From Anaerolineales bacterium (GTDB taxonomy: Bacteria; Chloroflexota; Anaerolineae; Epilineales; JAANWY01), in contig JAANWY010000191.1 of assembly GCA_018263655.1 (NCBI GenBank), positions 1 to 5,151 of the forward strand: a stretch of 5,151 nt of DNA. The letters run 5' to 3'. Positions 5,082 through 5,151 of this stretch are shown here, piece by piece. Below the pieces are notes generated by a model that ran no database searches, had not been told where the DNA came from, and saw only the letters and a program-made list of their open reading frames with translations. Both the position numbers and the translations under genes were made by a program. The stretch's first letter is position 1. Each line of letters begins with the position of its first letter.

Positions 5082-5151
5082 GGGCGCTGATGACAGCTCC
5101 AATTTTGAAGGTGGACGGGTCGTAGATAAATGTGACTGTGTGCCGGCCTGG
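5008..5151 (-). CDS. C-terminal end of a membrane protein, YfhO-like
   Basis: The last 47 codons of a minus-strand gene entering from the right edge, ending at TGA (5010-5008). The visible part begins with PGRHTVTFIYDPSTFKIG, a short beta-type stretch. It continues into one hydrophobic helix (about residues 18-39 of the fragment, GAVISALTLVILAV and on to LMLLG) and ends in a short charged tail. A beta segment reading G-x-H-x-V-x-F-x-Y-x-P followed by a final membrane helix is what I recall at the C-terminus of YfhO-family proteins. Those are large multi-pass membrane proteins linked to glycosyl transfer onto cell-envelope polymers. With so little visible the family is tentative, but codon use and the membrane helix make a real gene likely. 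Its end overlaps the open frame of the HAD fragment by 74 bases, tail to tail. Confidence 0.65.
   Translation of the reverse strand, partial: PGRHTVTFIYDPSTFKIGAVISALTLVILAVTAGLMLLGRDSGREPL

Overview
The window looks like a piece of a chromosome from the Chloroflexota (Anaerolineae/Caldilineae type), inferred from gene content only. It has a very large hybrid histidine kinase with a LuxR-type output, a small degenerate receiver-like protein of a kind I associate with that phylum, and a YfhO-like membrane protein end. The large gene is visibly GC-rich, while the first 330 bases are about 50% G+C by hand count. Almost all coding capacity is on the minus strand.

Layout, left to right. 1-331 (minus): N-terminal part of a flavin-dependent oxidoreductase of the sulfide:quinone oxidoreductase/FCSD superfamily, cut by the window edge. 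359-709 (minus): a 116-residue receiver-like protein without the phospho-acceptor Asp, 27 bases upstream of the oxidoreductase and probably co-transcribed with it. 710-1068: a 359-base intergenic region. Its left part is AT-rich with a palindrome and repeated AGTAT/ATACT half-sites (probable promoter/operator of the small operon). Its right part holds several hairpins. 1069-4470 (minus): an 1133-residue one-piece two-component system: N-out 7TM-type region, eighth membrane segment, extracytoplasmic beta-rich domain, ninth membrane segment, HAMP, PAS, HisKA_3, HATPase, receiver, LuxR/NarL helix-turn-helix. 4471-4832: a regulatory region with a good minus-strand promoter that suggests a leaderless transcript for the kinase, an inverted repeat, a 7-base direct repeat and a plus-strand promoter candidate. 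4833-5081 (plus): a broken NagD-like HAD hydrolase start, recognisable only for about 32 codons. 5008-5151 (minus): the last 47 codons of a membrane protein that resembles the C-terminus of YfhO-family proteins.

Working model (inference): the kinase senses something at or outside the membrane, autophosphorylates, passes phosphate to its own receiver and binds DNA while tethered to the membrane. The nearest plausible targets are its own upstream region and the palindrome-bearing promoter of the receiver-like/oxidoreductase pair. Nothing in the sequence proves this link.
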